Below, piece after piece: positions 26,408 to 34,096 of a stretch of 64,000 bases of DNA. The position numbers and the translations under genes were made by a program. Position 1 is the stretch's first letter; every line of letters starts with the position of its first letter. The stretch is from Nocardia sp. MH4 (GTDB lineage: Bacteria; Actinomycetota; Actinomycetes; Mycobacteriales; Mycobacteriaceae), in contig NZ_LPNR01000097.1 of the NCBI RefSeq assembly GCF_019266065.1, forward strand, positions 1 to 64,000, written 5' to 3'. The notes under the pieces are model-generated. The model saw nothing but the letters and a program-made list of their open reading frames with translations. It did no database searches and was not told the origin of the DNA.

Positions 26408-27766
26408 TCAGCCGCCGGCATACGGGTTGTTCTGCACCCAGCGGAAGTCGGTGCCGCGCAACGGGAAGCTGTCGAGATCCAGCCGGGTGAGGGTGACCGT
26501 CACCGGCTTGCCGTCGAGCTCGCCGCGCAGCGTCAGCCGGTCGTCGGCGGGCCGGTCGACCGTGAAGGTGGTGACCGCCGTGGGCGTTTCGCCCGGTGCC
26601 GACGGCGCGGCGGTGAGGGTCATCGTGTGCGCCTCGGGGTCGAAAGCGGCGACCACCGGCACGATCGAGTCGTCCATCCGCTGATAGCCCGCCGAGCCCG
26701 CGTCGACGATCAAACGCTGCCAGCGCACCGGATCGGTGGTCAGCGGCGGCACCGGGGTCGCCTCGGCGGTGAACTCGGTGACGTCCCAGATCCCGTAGAG
26801 CTCGGGTTTCGGTGCGCCACCGCCGTATTCGTCCCAGGACTTCTCCCCGAGGTAGAGGCAGCCGGCGACGATCCACAGGCCCGTCGCGATCTGCACGACG
26901 CTCGCCCACCGGTTCGCCCGCGCCGAGCCGAACAGCGGCGGCTGGCCGAGAGGTCCCGAATCACGTTCCAGCACGAGCACATTCGCCAGTCGCCGGGCCT
27001 GCGGCGCCAGCAGCACCAGGCTCATCAGCAGCAGATGCCCGGACAGCATCTTCACCGGCACGTCGAAGGTGAGGTTCAGCAGGAACACCTGCGCCATGCT
27101 GATCACGCTGAGCATCGCGCCGAGGGTGGCCGTGCGCGGCCAGAACAGCAGCAACCCGGCGAGCACCTCGGCCGCACCCAGCGATATCTCGTAGGCCGGG
27201 GACGAGCCGACCTGGGTCCACAGCATCGACATCGGGCTCAGGTCACCGACGCGGGTGAGCAAGGTGGTGAGCGCGGGCTCGGGCATCTGGGTCGGGATGA
27301 GCTTGGCGAACCCGTAGAACAGCATCTGCCCGCCGACGCACAGCCGCAGCAGGGTGAGGAACCAGCTCGCCATCCGCGGATAGGCGCGCCTGCGCCGGTC
27401 GAGCACCGACCAGACCACCGTGACCAGGATCGCGGCCACCAGCACCAGCCCGCACTGGATCCAGATCGCGGCCTGGTCGCCGCTGCCGTTCATGACCAGC
27501 TCCGCCTCGACCCCGAACACGTGCTCGCCGATCCAGCGGCTCACCGGGGCCAGTGAGAGCATCTGCCAGGCGACGGCGTCCTCGGGCAGGTGCAGCGCGA
27601 ACACCCCGAGGAAGACGAAGGTGATCTGCGCCATCCACAGGCAGAACAGACCCAGATAGGCGACGCTGAACCGGAAGGCGAGCCGCGTCACCGGATGCCA
27701 GATCGGCGGCGGTGGCGGCGGGCTCGCGATCGCGTCGTGGGCGCGCTGCGTGGTCACGGCGGTCAC
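26408..27766 (-). CDS. DoxX-like multispanning membrane protein with C-terminal extracytoplasmic domain
   Basis: A 452-residue membrane protein. After a Pro-rich N-terminus there are about seven hydrophobic segments between residues 28 and 305. LLRLCVGGQMLFYGFAKLIP followed by ISLGAAEVLAGLLLFWPRT resembles the DoxX/TQO core. Residues ~320-452 form a soluble beta-rich domain ending DFRWVQNNPYAGG, without Cys motifs. Proteins of this architecture occur in actinobacteria without assigned function. It is transcribed alone and converges with the secreted hydrolase. Confidence 0.78.
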   Translation of the reverse strand: MTAVTTQRAHDAIASPPPPPPIWHPVTRLAFRFSVAYLGLFCLWMAQITFVFLGVFALHLPEDAVAWQMLSLAPVSRWIGEHVFGVEAELVMNGSGDQAAIWIQCGLVLVAAILVTVVWSVLDRRRRAYPRMASWFLTLLRLCVGGQMLFYGFAKLIPTQMPEPALTTLLTRVGDLSPMSMLWTQVGSSPAYEISLGAAEVLAGLLLFWPRTATLGAMLSVISMAQVFLLNLTFDVPVKMLSGHLLLMSLVLLAPQARRLANVLVLERDSGPLGQPPLFGSARANRWASVVQIATGLWIVAGCLYLGEKSWDEYGGGAPKPELYGIWDVTEFTAEATPVPPLTTDPVRWQRLIVDAGSAGYQRMDDSIVPVVAAFDPEAHTMTLTAAPSAPGETPTAVTTFTVDRPADDRLTLRGELDGKPVTVTLTRLDLDSFPLRGTDFRWVQNNPYAGG

Positions 27767-27956
27767 CGTTGCCTCCTCGTCGAGTTCGATTGCTACCGAA
27801 GCTAACTGGTGTCGTGGACGAGCGCGTCCGGGAAAACCCCCATCTTTACCGTGTCAACCCTGAATCTCACTCACCGACTGACGGCTTACATTCCCGTCGG
27901 CCGTCCGGTACGCCGGTATCGAACGTGTTCCATCTCGCCGACAGGGGTACTCATAG

Positions 27957-29087
27957 ATGTCCGACGATCCGGATCCCACCGCGCAACAGTCGCTCACGGT
28001 CACCGAGCGCGACCTCGACGAGCTCGCCGAGCAGTTGTCGCAGTGGCTGGCCGGCAAGGTCGGCGCCGACGTACCGCCGAAGGTCGGCAATCCGAGCAAG
28101 CCCGCCACCGGCGGCATGTCGAGCACGACCATCCTGTTCGACGCCGAATGGTCGGTCGGCGGGGTCGTCGAGAGCGGCTCGTTCGTGCTGCGGATGGCAC
28201 CCGAGGACGGCTCCTTCCCGGTCTTCGATTCCTATGACCTGCCGATGCAGTACGAGGTGATGGCGGGCGTCGGCGCGGCCTCGGACGTCGCCGTGCCGGT
28301 GCTGCGCTGGCTCGAACTCGACGAATCGGTGTTCGGTTCGCCGTTCCTGGTGATGGAGAAGGTCGACGGACGCGCGCCCGCGGACAACCCGCCGTACGTC
28401 TTCTTCGGCTGGGTGTTCGACGCGACTGTGGAGGAACGCGCGCGGATCGCCGACGCGACCGTCGACGTGATCGCCCGCATCCACGCCATCGACGACATCG
28501 CCCGTCGCTTCCCGCGCCTCGACGGCGAGGGTCCGGCGCTGCGCAGGCACTTCGAGGCCCAGCGCGCCTGGTACCGGTGGGCGCTGACCGACGACGGCGT
28601 CGAGATCCCGCTGATCGAGCGGACCTTCGAGTGGCTCGAGGCCAACTGGCCCGCCGAGACCGGCCCCGAGGTGCTGAACTGGGGCGACGCCCGCCCCGGC
28701 AACATCCTGTTCGACGGGTTCACCCCCGCCGCGGTGCTGGACTGGGAGATGGCCACGTTCGGCCCGCGCGAACTCGACCTGGGCTGGGTGATCTTCATCC
28801 ACCGCTTCTTCCAGGACATCGCCACCCGCTTCGATCAGCCCGGCCTGCCCGATTTCCTGCGCAAGGACGCGGTGGTCGCGAAATACGAAGAGCTGACCGG
28901 ACATACGGTCCGCGATCTGGACTTCTACATCATCTACGCCGCGCTGCGGCACGCGATCGTGATGGCCCGGATCAAGCGGCGGATGATCCACTTCGGTGAG
29001 GACACCGTGCCCGCCGAGCTCGACGACTACGTGATGCACCGGCTCAGCCTCGAGGCTCTGCTCGACGGCACCTACGAGTGGGACTGA
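27957..29087 (+). CDS. APH-family (Rv3168-like) phosphotransferase
   Basis: A 376-residue kinase-like protein. NWGDARPGNILFDGF holds the catalytic-loop Asp and the Asn of the GD-x3-GN variant, and VLDWEMATFGPRELDLGWV replaces the DFG-type Asp region. The N-lobe includes GGMSSTTILFDAEW and VLRMAPEDGSFPVFDSYDL. This subgroup (Rv3168, ACAD10-like) is usually found near lipid or steroid catabolism genes and phosphorylates small hydroxylated molecules, not necessarily antibiotics. AGGGG lies 9 bases ahead of the ATG. The following gene starts 15 bp after the stop, so they form an operon. Confidence 0.88.
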   Translation: MSDDPDPTAQQSLTVTERDLDELAEQLSQWLAGKVGADVPPKVGNPSKPATGGMSSTTILFDAEWSVGGVVESGSFVLRMAPEDGSFPVFDSYDLPMQYEVMAGVGAASDVAVPVLRWLELDESVFGSPFLVMEKVDGRAPADNPPYVFFGWVFDATVEERARIADATVDVIARIHAIDDIARRFPRLDGEGPALRRHFEAQRAWYRWALTDDGVEIPLIERTFEWLEANWPAETGPEVLNWGDARPGNILFDGFTPAAVLDWEMATFGPRELDLGWVIFIHRFFQDIATRFDQPGLPDFLRKDAVVAKYEELTGHTVRDLDFYIIYAALRHAIVMARIKRRMIHFGEDTVPAELDDYVMHRLSLEALLDGTYEWD

Positions 29088-29102
29088 GAAGGAGACACGA
29101 CC

Positions 29103-30212
29103 ATGAACGCGATCATGCCCGTCCCCCTGGACGAATACCCGGTCCACCAGACCCCGCTGTCGCTGGCCAGGGTGGCCACCAGCGACCGCAACTTCTACGA
29201 CCGCTACTACTTCAACGCCTTCGACCCCGCCGGCGACGCGATGCTGATCACCGGGTTCGGCGTCTACCCGAACCTCGGTGTGGTCGACGCGTTCGCGACG
29301 GTGCGCCACGGTGACACCCAGCGCAGCGTGCGCTTCTCCGACGCGCTCACCTCGCGCGATCTGACCACGGCGGTGGGCGGCTACCGGATCGAGGTGATCG
29401 AGCCGCTGCGGCAGTTGCGGGTGGTGTGCGAGCACGAGGACCTCGGCTTCGACCTCACCTGGACCGGCGCGCACCCGGCGGTGCAGGAGCAGCCGCACCT
29501 GATCCTGTCCGGCACCCGGCCGATCATCGAGGCCTCCCGGTTCGCCCAGCTGGGTTCCTGGGCGGGCACGCTCGCCGTCGACGGGCGCGACATCACCGTC
29601 GACCCGGCGGCGTGGACCGGCAGTCGCGACCGCTCCTGGGGCATCCGGCCCTCGGGCGAGCCGGAGCCGCCAGGGCGCGCCGCGGCCGAGGGCGCGGGCG
29701 GGTTCTGGTGGTTGTACGCGCCGCTGCGCTTCGACGAGTTCGCCATCGTGGTGATCGTGCAGGAAGAGCCCGACGGCACCCGCACGCTCAACAACGCGGT
29801 CCGGATCTGGCACGACGGCCGCAAGGAACAGCTGGGCTGGCCACGGATGCACTGGACCTACGAGCCGGGCACCCGGCACCCGAAGTCGGTGCGCCTGGAC
29901 ATGACCACCCCCGACGGCAAGCCGCTCGAGGTCGAGATCGAGTCCCGGCCCGGTATCGCCCTGCACGTCGGCTGCGGTTACGGCCCCGACCCCGACTGGA
30001 CCCACGGCCGCTGGATGGGCCGGGACTGGTCGCTGTCGAGTTCCTACGACCTCACCGACCCGGCGATCATCGCCCGCACCCCCTACGGCGTGATCGACCA
30101 CATCGGCTACGCCCGCTGCGGCGACGCCGAGGGCTGGGGCCTGTTCGAGCACGCCTCGATGGGCCGCCACGACCCCACCGGTTTCGCGGATTGGTCCTCG
30201 GTCGCCCCCTGA
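29103..30212 (+). CDS. DUF7064/DUF7065-type lipocalin-like protein
   Basis: A 369-residue cytoplasmic protein with no signal peptide. The beta-rich sequence resembles the CrtC/AttH lipocalin-like superfamily commonly found next to APH-type kinases in actinobacteria. Recognisable segments are NFYDRYYFNAFDPAGDAMLITGF-like N-terminal strands, a central SRDRSWGIRP motif in which Arg-Asp and Trp are conserved, and the C-terminal TPYGVIDHIGYARCGDAEGW. Enzymatic function is unproven. GAAGGAGA precedes the ATG. Operon partner of the kinase; a hairpin terminator follows. Confidence 0.72.
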   Translation: MNAIMPVPLDEYPVHQTPLSLARVATSDRNFYDRYYFNAFDPAGDAMLITGFGVYPNLGVVDAFATVRHGDTQRSVRFSDALTSRDLTTAVGGYRIEVIEPLRQLRVVCEHEDLGFDLTWTGAHPAVQEQPHLILSGTRPIIEASRFAQLGSWAGTLAVDGRDITVDPAAWTGSRDRSWGIRPSGEPEPPGRAAAEGAGGFWWLYAPLRFDEFAIVVIVQEEPDGTRTLNNAVRIWHDGRKEQLGWPRMHWTYEPGTRHPKSVRLDMTTPDGKPLEVEIESRPGIALHVGCGYGPDPDWTHGRWMGRDWSLSSSYDLTDPAIIARTPYGVIDHIGYARCGDAEGWGLFEHASMGRHDPTGFADWSSVAP

Positions 30213-30238
30213 CGACCCGACCTCGCGAGAGGAAAGCC

Positions 30239-30266
30239 GCCGCCGCGACAACGAGGTCGCGGCGGC
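30239..30266. terminator. Bidirectional hairpin terminator
   Basis: An 11-bp perfect stem (GCCGCCGCGAC / GTCGCGGCGGC) with a 6-base loop lies between the convergent DUF7064/7065 and Ro60 genes. Confidence 0.7.
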
Positions 30267-30276
30267 CGGCGATTTC

Positions 30277-31875
30277 CTAGGCGGCCGTGGCGAAGTCGGC
30301 CAGCAGCGACGGCACGGCGGCGTCGAAGCCCGCGACGTCGAGCATGCCCGCGTCGTCGGGATCGGCGATGCTGAACCTCGTCGCGGTCATGCCGACCACG
30401 ACGAGCTTGGCCCGCGGGTTCACCTCGCGGCGGTAGCGGGCCAGCGCCTGGTGCGGGTGCACCGAGCCCGCCCACGTCTCGTTGTCGGTGTACACCGAGA
30501 ACACGTCCACCTCGATGCCCTGCTCCAGCGCGTGCAGGATCGGCATCGAGCAGTCGGTCCCGCCGAAGGGCAGACCCGACACCGCGCGCACGGCGTCGTC
30601 GAGGCGCTGCCGCGGCGAGATGGCCAGCGGGGACAGGTTGCGTGCCCCCTGCCAGCGGGTGCCCGTCGCGGTGAACCCGACGATCTGGTGCCGCTCCTCG
30701 GTCCGGGCCGTGACCAGGGCGAGCGCGGCCGAGGCCTCGCGCGCCGAGAGCGGTAGCCCGGCGATCGGCGACGTCATCGACCCGGACACGTCCAGCGCCA
30801 GCAGGTGCCGCAGACCGGTCGGGCGCACCGTCTCGAACGCCGCGTAGAAGGCCGCGTCGAGCGCGTCCACCACCGGTGCCGACGGCGTCCAGGTACCGGC
30901 GCCACGTGCCGAACGCCCGGACGCGTAGGTGCGCAGCGCGATCAGCACCGCGACCGGGTGCACGCGTGCCTTGCGCAGCCGCTCCGGGTCGCCGAGCTGC
31001 GCGCAGATCGCCGCGGTGCGCGGACCGAGCGGAGCCAGCAGGCCGAGCCGGGTCAGGCGCGGCAGCTGACGCAGCAGCGCCGTCTGCGGAATGCCGTTGT
31101 CCAGCAACGCCTCCCACACCTCGGGCGTGTTCAGCGCGGCGTCGGGCAGCATCTCCCAGCTCAGCCGGTACTCACGGACCAGCTCGGGTACCTGCTCGAC
31201 CGGTGCGGACTGCGCGCGCTGGAAACCGTCGACCAGGTCGAGGCCGTCGAGGTCCGGGGTGCGGCCACAGATCCAGTCGAACAGCCTGCGCCGCTCGTCC
31301 TCGGTGGTCGCCGGGTGCGACAGGCGCAGCAGGTCGCGGTGCGACCAGCCTTCACGCTGCCGGTACTTCACGACCTGAAACGCCAGGTCACCGACCGGCT
31401 TGTCCAGGTACCAGTTCGCGACCGCGCGGGACAGGCCGCGACCCCAGCCGCGGAACTGCTCGGCGTAGCCGGCGAACAGGAACAGATGGGTGCCGGTGCG
31501 CGCGACCAGCGGCAGCGCCGCGAGCGCGGCCCGGCGACCGTCGACATCACCGAGCGCGGCGGCGGCCGCCAACGCGAACAGGGCCGGGTTCGGTCGCGGG
31601 GCACGCCCGCCGGTGGAGATCTCGACGATCTCACGCACCAGGTCGGCGGTGTGCTCGGCGGCGTACGCGGCGATGAACTCGGCATTGTCGGCGGTCAGCG
31701 CGGCGGCGCTGACGTAGTAGGTTCCGGATTCCGTTCCGAGGGTGAGGAATCGGCGCACCCGGGCCTGCGGGGTGATCTCGAAGACGTAGCCGCCCGCGGC
31801 GTTGACGACCTGCCGGGCATCGGCAGGACTGGTCTGCGGCGTGCTGCGACGCGAAAATCGCGACAGAATGTTCAT
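30277..31875 (-). CDS. rsr: Ro60/TROVE domain RNA-binding protein (Rsr)
   Basis: A 532-residue orthologue of the Ro60 autoantigen, a ring-shaped protein that binds misfolded RNA through its central hole and Y RNA on its outer surface. The HEAT-repeat TROVE part spans about 20-355, with GGYVFEITPQARVRRFLTLG at its start and AFQVVKYRQREGWSHRDLLRL central. The C-terminal von Willebrand A domain has LLALDVSGSMTSPIAGLPLS (MIDAS DxSGS), GFTATG and SVYTDNETWAGSVHP. The ATG at 31875 has a GGAGGGGG site; a longer open frame runs through the Y RNA genes and is discarded. Two Y RNA genes lie directly upstream on the same strand, the arrangement known for Deinococcus rsr. Confidence 0.93.
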   Translation of the reverse strand: MNILSRFSRRSTPQTSPADARQVVNAAGGYVFEITPQARVRRFLTLGTESGTYYVSAAALTADNAEFIAAYAAEHTADLVREIVEISTGGRAPRPNPALFALAAAAALGDVDGRRAALAALPLVARTGTHLFLFAGYAEQFRGWGRGLSRAVANWYLDKPVGDLAFQVVKYRQREGWSHRDLLRLSHPATTEDERRRLFDWICGRTPDLDGLDLVDGFQRAQSAPVEQVPELVREYRLSWEMLPDAALNTPEVWEALLDNGIPQTALLRQLPRLTRLGLLAPLGPRTAAICAQLGDPERLRKARVHPVAVLIALRTYASGRSARGAGTWTPSAPVVDALDAAFYAAFETVRPTGLRHLLALDVSGSMTSPIAGLPLSAREASAALALVTARTEERHQIVGFTATGTRWQGARNLSPLAISPRQRLDDAVRAVSGLPFGGTDCSMPILHALEQGIEVDVFSVYTDNETWAGSVHPHQALARYRREVNPRAKLVVVGMTATRFSIADPDDAGMLDVAGFDAAVPSLLADFATAA

Positions 31876-31914
31876 TGTTCCCCCTCCGATACAGCGACCG
31901 GCGTTGCGGTTTCG

Positions 31915-31934
31915 GCCCCGGGACCCACCGGGGC
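31915..31934 (-). terminator. Hairpin between Y RNA 2 and ro60
   Basis: A 7-bp GC stem (GCCCCGG / CCGGGGC) with a 6-base loop, 14 bp beyond the predicted 3' end of the second Y RNA and 40 bp upstream of the ro60 ATG. It may terminate or attenuate transcription, or mark a processing boundary. Confidence 0.4.
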
Positions 31935-31948
31935 GTGTGACGATGCGC

Positions 31949-32069
31949 GAAGCGGACGGACATGGGTGTCTCGGCCGGGAAACGGAAATCGCTTTCCGCC
32001 GCAGGGCTCGAACCTGCTGGACTGTGAGTCCTCGCCAGATAACCGACCGAATCCGGTCCGTCCTGCTCC
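31949..32069 (-). ncRNA. Y RNA 2 (divergent YrlA-like RNA)
   Basis: Predicted ~121-nt RNA upstream of ro60. The outer helix is GGAGC-(bulged A 32064)-GGACGGAC (32069-32056) with GTCCGTCC-GCTTC (31961-31949). Then a 5' loop CGGAT (32055-32051) faces a 9-nt 3' loop GACACCCAT (31970-31962). The inner 8-bp helix is TCGGTCGG (32050-32043) with CCGGCCGA (31978-31971), and TTATC leads into the distal module. That module has a 5-bp hairpin GGACT-CAC-AGTCC (32031-32019), a canonical T-arm GCAGG-TTCGAGC-CCTGC (32017-32001) and a stem CGGAAA/TTTCCG closed by GCGA (31998-31983). Unlike Y RNA 1 there is no D-arm. Ends are inferred from pairing only. Confidence 0.7.
32038..32068 (-). repeat. Direct repeat copy B: Y RNA 5' region
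   Basis: This 31-bp stretch matches 32189-32219 at about 27 positions, 151 bp away. It covers the outer-helix 5' strand, the invariant CGGAT loop, the inner-helix strand and TTAYC of each Y RNA, so the two RNAs are ancient duplicates conserved at the presumed Ro60-binding part. Confidence 0.75.
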
Positions 32070-32083
32070 TGTGCACCGCAGCC

Positions 32084-32217
32084 GCACAGCGGACGTGTGT
32101 GTCCCGACCGGAAGGCGCTCTACCGAACTGAGCTACCACCACCGCGCGGTGGTGGACGGGATTCGAACCCGCGACATCCCCATCTGAAGGTAACCGACCG
32201 GATCCGGTCCGCCGTGC
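32084..32217 (-). ncRNA. Y RNA 1 with a circularly permuted tRNA-mimic module (YrlA-like)
   Basis: Predicted ~134-nt RNA. The outer helix is GCACGGCGGAC (32217-32207) with GTCCGCTGTGC (32094-32084), 11 pairs including one G-U. The internal loop is CGGAT (32206-32202) opposite GACACACAC (32103-32095). The inner helix is CCGGTCGG (32201-32194) with CCGGTCGG (32111-32104), 8 pairs with two wobbles. The distal module reads in permuted tRNA order: T-arm with loop TTCGAAT (32171-32157), acceptor 3' strand CCACCACC (32155-32148), closing loop GCGC, acceptor 5' strand GGTGGTGG (32143-32136), UA as at positions 8-9, and D-arm GCTC-AGTTCGGTA-GAGC (32133-32117). This is the architecture known for YrlA tRNA mimics that tether Ro60 to effectors. 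RNA ends are inferred from pairing. Confidence 0.85.
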
Positions 32218-32224
32218 TGCTGCT

Positions 32225-32260
32225 GGAGATGACGGTACGGGGCGGAGGTGATCTTGCCCA
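32225..32260 (-). promoter_or_regulatory. Candidate promoter of the Y RNA-ro60 unit
   Basis: On the minus strand TGGGCA (32260-32255) and TACCGT (32237-32232) are spaced 17 bp, predicting a start near 32225, within ~8 nt of the 5' end deduced for Y RNA 1. It begins just after the stop of the cobE-like gene. The -10 match is weak. Confidence 0.35.
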
Positions 32261-32265
32261 GCGAA

Positions 32266-32679
32266 TTAATCCGAGTCGCTCGCCCCCACCGTCGCGACGG
32301 CGACTACGACGCCGTCCACAACGGTTCGCCCGCACAACAGTTCGCCCCTGCCCGCGAGCAATGCCGCCGCCTCCGCGACCGAGGCCGTGCCGACGGCCCG
32401 CGCCGTCCGAGTGGAGCGAGTCGGCGTCTCGACCTCGGCCAGCTGCTCGGCGCCGAACGCGACCACCGGCACACCGAGCGCCGCCGCGGCCGCGCGGACC
32501 CCGGGATCGGCCGCGCGACGGTCGATCGTCGCCAGGCAGGTCACGGCGGCGGACCCCGCGACGACCGATTCGACCGCACGAGTGATCTTTTCCGCGTCGG
32601 TACCAGGTCGGACGCCGAGCCCGACGATCACCGCGCCCCTGCCCGCCGTCTGCTCGATCATCGCGTCGGCGCTGTCCAT
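32266..32679 (-). CDS. Cobalamin biosynthesis protein, CobE/CbiG C-terminal type
   Basis: A 137-residue protein matching the stand-alone CbiG-C/CobE domain. It has VIVGLGVRPGTDAEKI, ATIDRRAADPGVRAAAAALG, VVAFGAEQLAEVETPT and GTASVAEAAALLA. CobE is required for aerobic cobalamin synthesis in Pseudomonas but its exact role is unclear; CbiG acts in lactone opening in the anaerobic route. It begins 10 bp after cobB, so it is the last gene of the cobB-cobE unit. The Y RNA promoter candidate follows immediately. Confidence 0.82.
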   Translation of the reverse strand: MDSADAMIEQTAGRGAVIVGLGVRPGTDAEKITRAVESVVAGSAAVTCLATIDRRAADPGVRAAAAALGVPVVAFGAEQLAEVETPTRSTRTARAVGTASVAEAAALLAGRGELLCGRTVVDGVVVAVATVGASDSD

Positions 32680-32689
32680 CGCTTCGCCG

Positions 32690-34096
32690 TCATCGATCGA
32701 ATCGACGTGCGGCAGCGACGAATCGGGTGATGGCGGCCGGGTTTCCGGCGGGGTGGGTGTGCAGGTACGAGGCGTGGACCTGCCGGATCACCGCGCCCTC
32801 GGTGACCGAAGCCGTGGTGCGCCAGCCCCAGGCGGCGTTCTCCGGGCCGACCCGGGTGAGACGAGTGCGGTGGAATTCGTGGCCACGGACGCGGGTGCCT
32901 GCCTGCCAGAGAGTGGAGTCGTGCAGGGCGACGGCGTCGCGGTAGCCGAGGGTCAGGCGGGGGCCGAATTCGGCGTCGGCGTCGATGACGCCGGCCATCG
33001 GATGGCCGTCGAGGGAGCGGGTGAGGTAGAGCAGGCCCGCGCATTCGGCGTGGATCGGCAGGTCGCGGGCGGCGCCTTCGGCGATCGCCGCGCGCAACTT
33101 CTCGTTGGCCGACAGGGCGCCCGCATGCTCCTCGGGAAAACCCCCGGGCAGCACCAATCCCGCTGTACCGGAGGGGAGTTCGTCGGTCAGCGGATCGAAG
33201 ACGACCACCTGGGCGCCTGCCGCGAGCAGCAGCTCGCGATGTTCGGCGTAGCCGAAGGTGAACGCCGGTCCCCCGGCCATCGCGATCAGCGGACCGCTGC
33301 CGGTGGTGCCGACGATCGCGTCGGTCGGTCCTGTCCGCGCTTCGCTGCCCGCGGTCAGTTCCCTCGCGGGGTCCCAAGCCGGACCTCGGACCGACCCGCC
33401 CGCGAGGTCGACGATCGCCGCGAGATCGATGTGGGCCGCGACGAGTTCGGTCATCGCGTCGACCGCTGCGGTGGCGGCGGTGCCGTGCTCGACCGCCGGA
33501 ATCAGCCCCAGATGCCGTGAGGGAACTTCCAATTCAGCCATGCGCGGCAGCGCACCGAGGACCGGGATGCCGACGCGATCGCACGCCGCGCGCAGCACCT
33601 GCTCATGGCGTTCGCTGCCGACCCGGTTGAGGATCACCCCGCCCAGCCGGACCGAAGAGTCGTAGGTGGCGAAGCCGTGCAGCAGCGCGGCCAGGCTCTG
33701 GGAGTGTCCGCGCGCGTCGACGACCAGCACCACCGGCGCCCCGAGCAGGCTCGCGACCTGCGCGGTGGAGCCTTCGGCGACCGCCTCGGTCCGGTTCTCG
33801 TCGATGCGACCGTCGAACAGGCCCATCACGCCTTCGACGACGGCGATATCGCAGCCGTGCGCGCCGTGCCGATACAGCGGCAGCACCCGATCCTCGCCCA
33901 CCAGAACAGGATCCAGATTGCGGCCGGGCCGCCCGGCCGCGAGACCGTGATAGCCGGGGTCGATGTAATCGGGGCCGACCTTGAACGGCGCCACCCGATG
34001 ACCCGCCCGGCGCAGCGCGCCGATCAGGCCGGTGGCCAGAGTCGTCTTGCCGCTGCCGGATGCCGGGGCGGCGATCACCACGGCCGGCGCGCTCAT
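32690..34096 (-). CDS. cobB: Cobyrinate a,c-diamide synthase (hydrogenobyrinate diamide synthase type)
   Basis: A 468-residue ATP- and glutamine-dependent enzyme amidating the a and c carboxylates of (hydrogeno)cobyrinate. The N-terminal P-loop is APASGSGKTTLATGL. FKVGPDYIDPGYH and VVEGVMGLFDG follow, both typical of CobB/CbiA. The C-terminal type I glutamine amidotransferase has VLPGGFPEEHA and AECAGLLYL with the nucleophile Cys near residue 350, and a His in GHEFHRT. It sits 151 bp downstream of cobO on the same strand and directly ahead of the cobE-like gene. Confidence 0.95.
   Translation of the reverse strand: MSAPAVVIAAPASGSGKTTLATGLIGALRRAGHRVAPFKVGPDYIDPGYHGLAAGRPGRNLDPVLVGEDRVLPLYRHGAHGCDIAVVEGVMGLFDGRIDENRTEAVAEGSTAQVASLLGAPVVLVVDARGHSQSLAALLHGFATYDSSVRLGGVILNRVGSERHEQVLRAACDRVGIPVLGALPRMAELEVPSRHLGLIPAVEHGTAATAAVDAMTELVAAHIDLAAIVDLAGGSVRGPAWDPARELTAGSEARTGPTDAIVGTTGSGPLIAMAGGPAFTFGYAEHRELLLAAGAQVVVFDPLTDELPSGTAGLVLPGGFPEEHAGALSANEKLRAAIAEGAARDLPIHAECAGLLYLTRSLDGHPMAGVIDADAEFGPRLTLGYRDAVALHDSTLWQAGTRVRGHEFHRTRLTRVGPENAAWGWRTTASVTEGAVIRQVHASYLHTHPAGNPAAITRFVAAARRFDR

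Noticed and set aside
30277..32142. A 621-codon reading of the Ro60 gene with ~89 extra N-terminal residues
   Set aside because: The extension reads through both structured RNA genes, has no TROVE similarity, and the ATG at 31875 has a strong GGAGGGGG site.
32111..32188. An ordinary tRNA gene or tRNA pseudogene
   Set aside because: The T-arm precedes the acceptor 5' strand and D-arm, the acceptor stem is closed by a 4-base loop, and there is no anticodon arm. A decayed tRNA would not keep perfect stems in permuted order.
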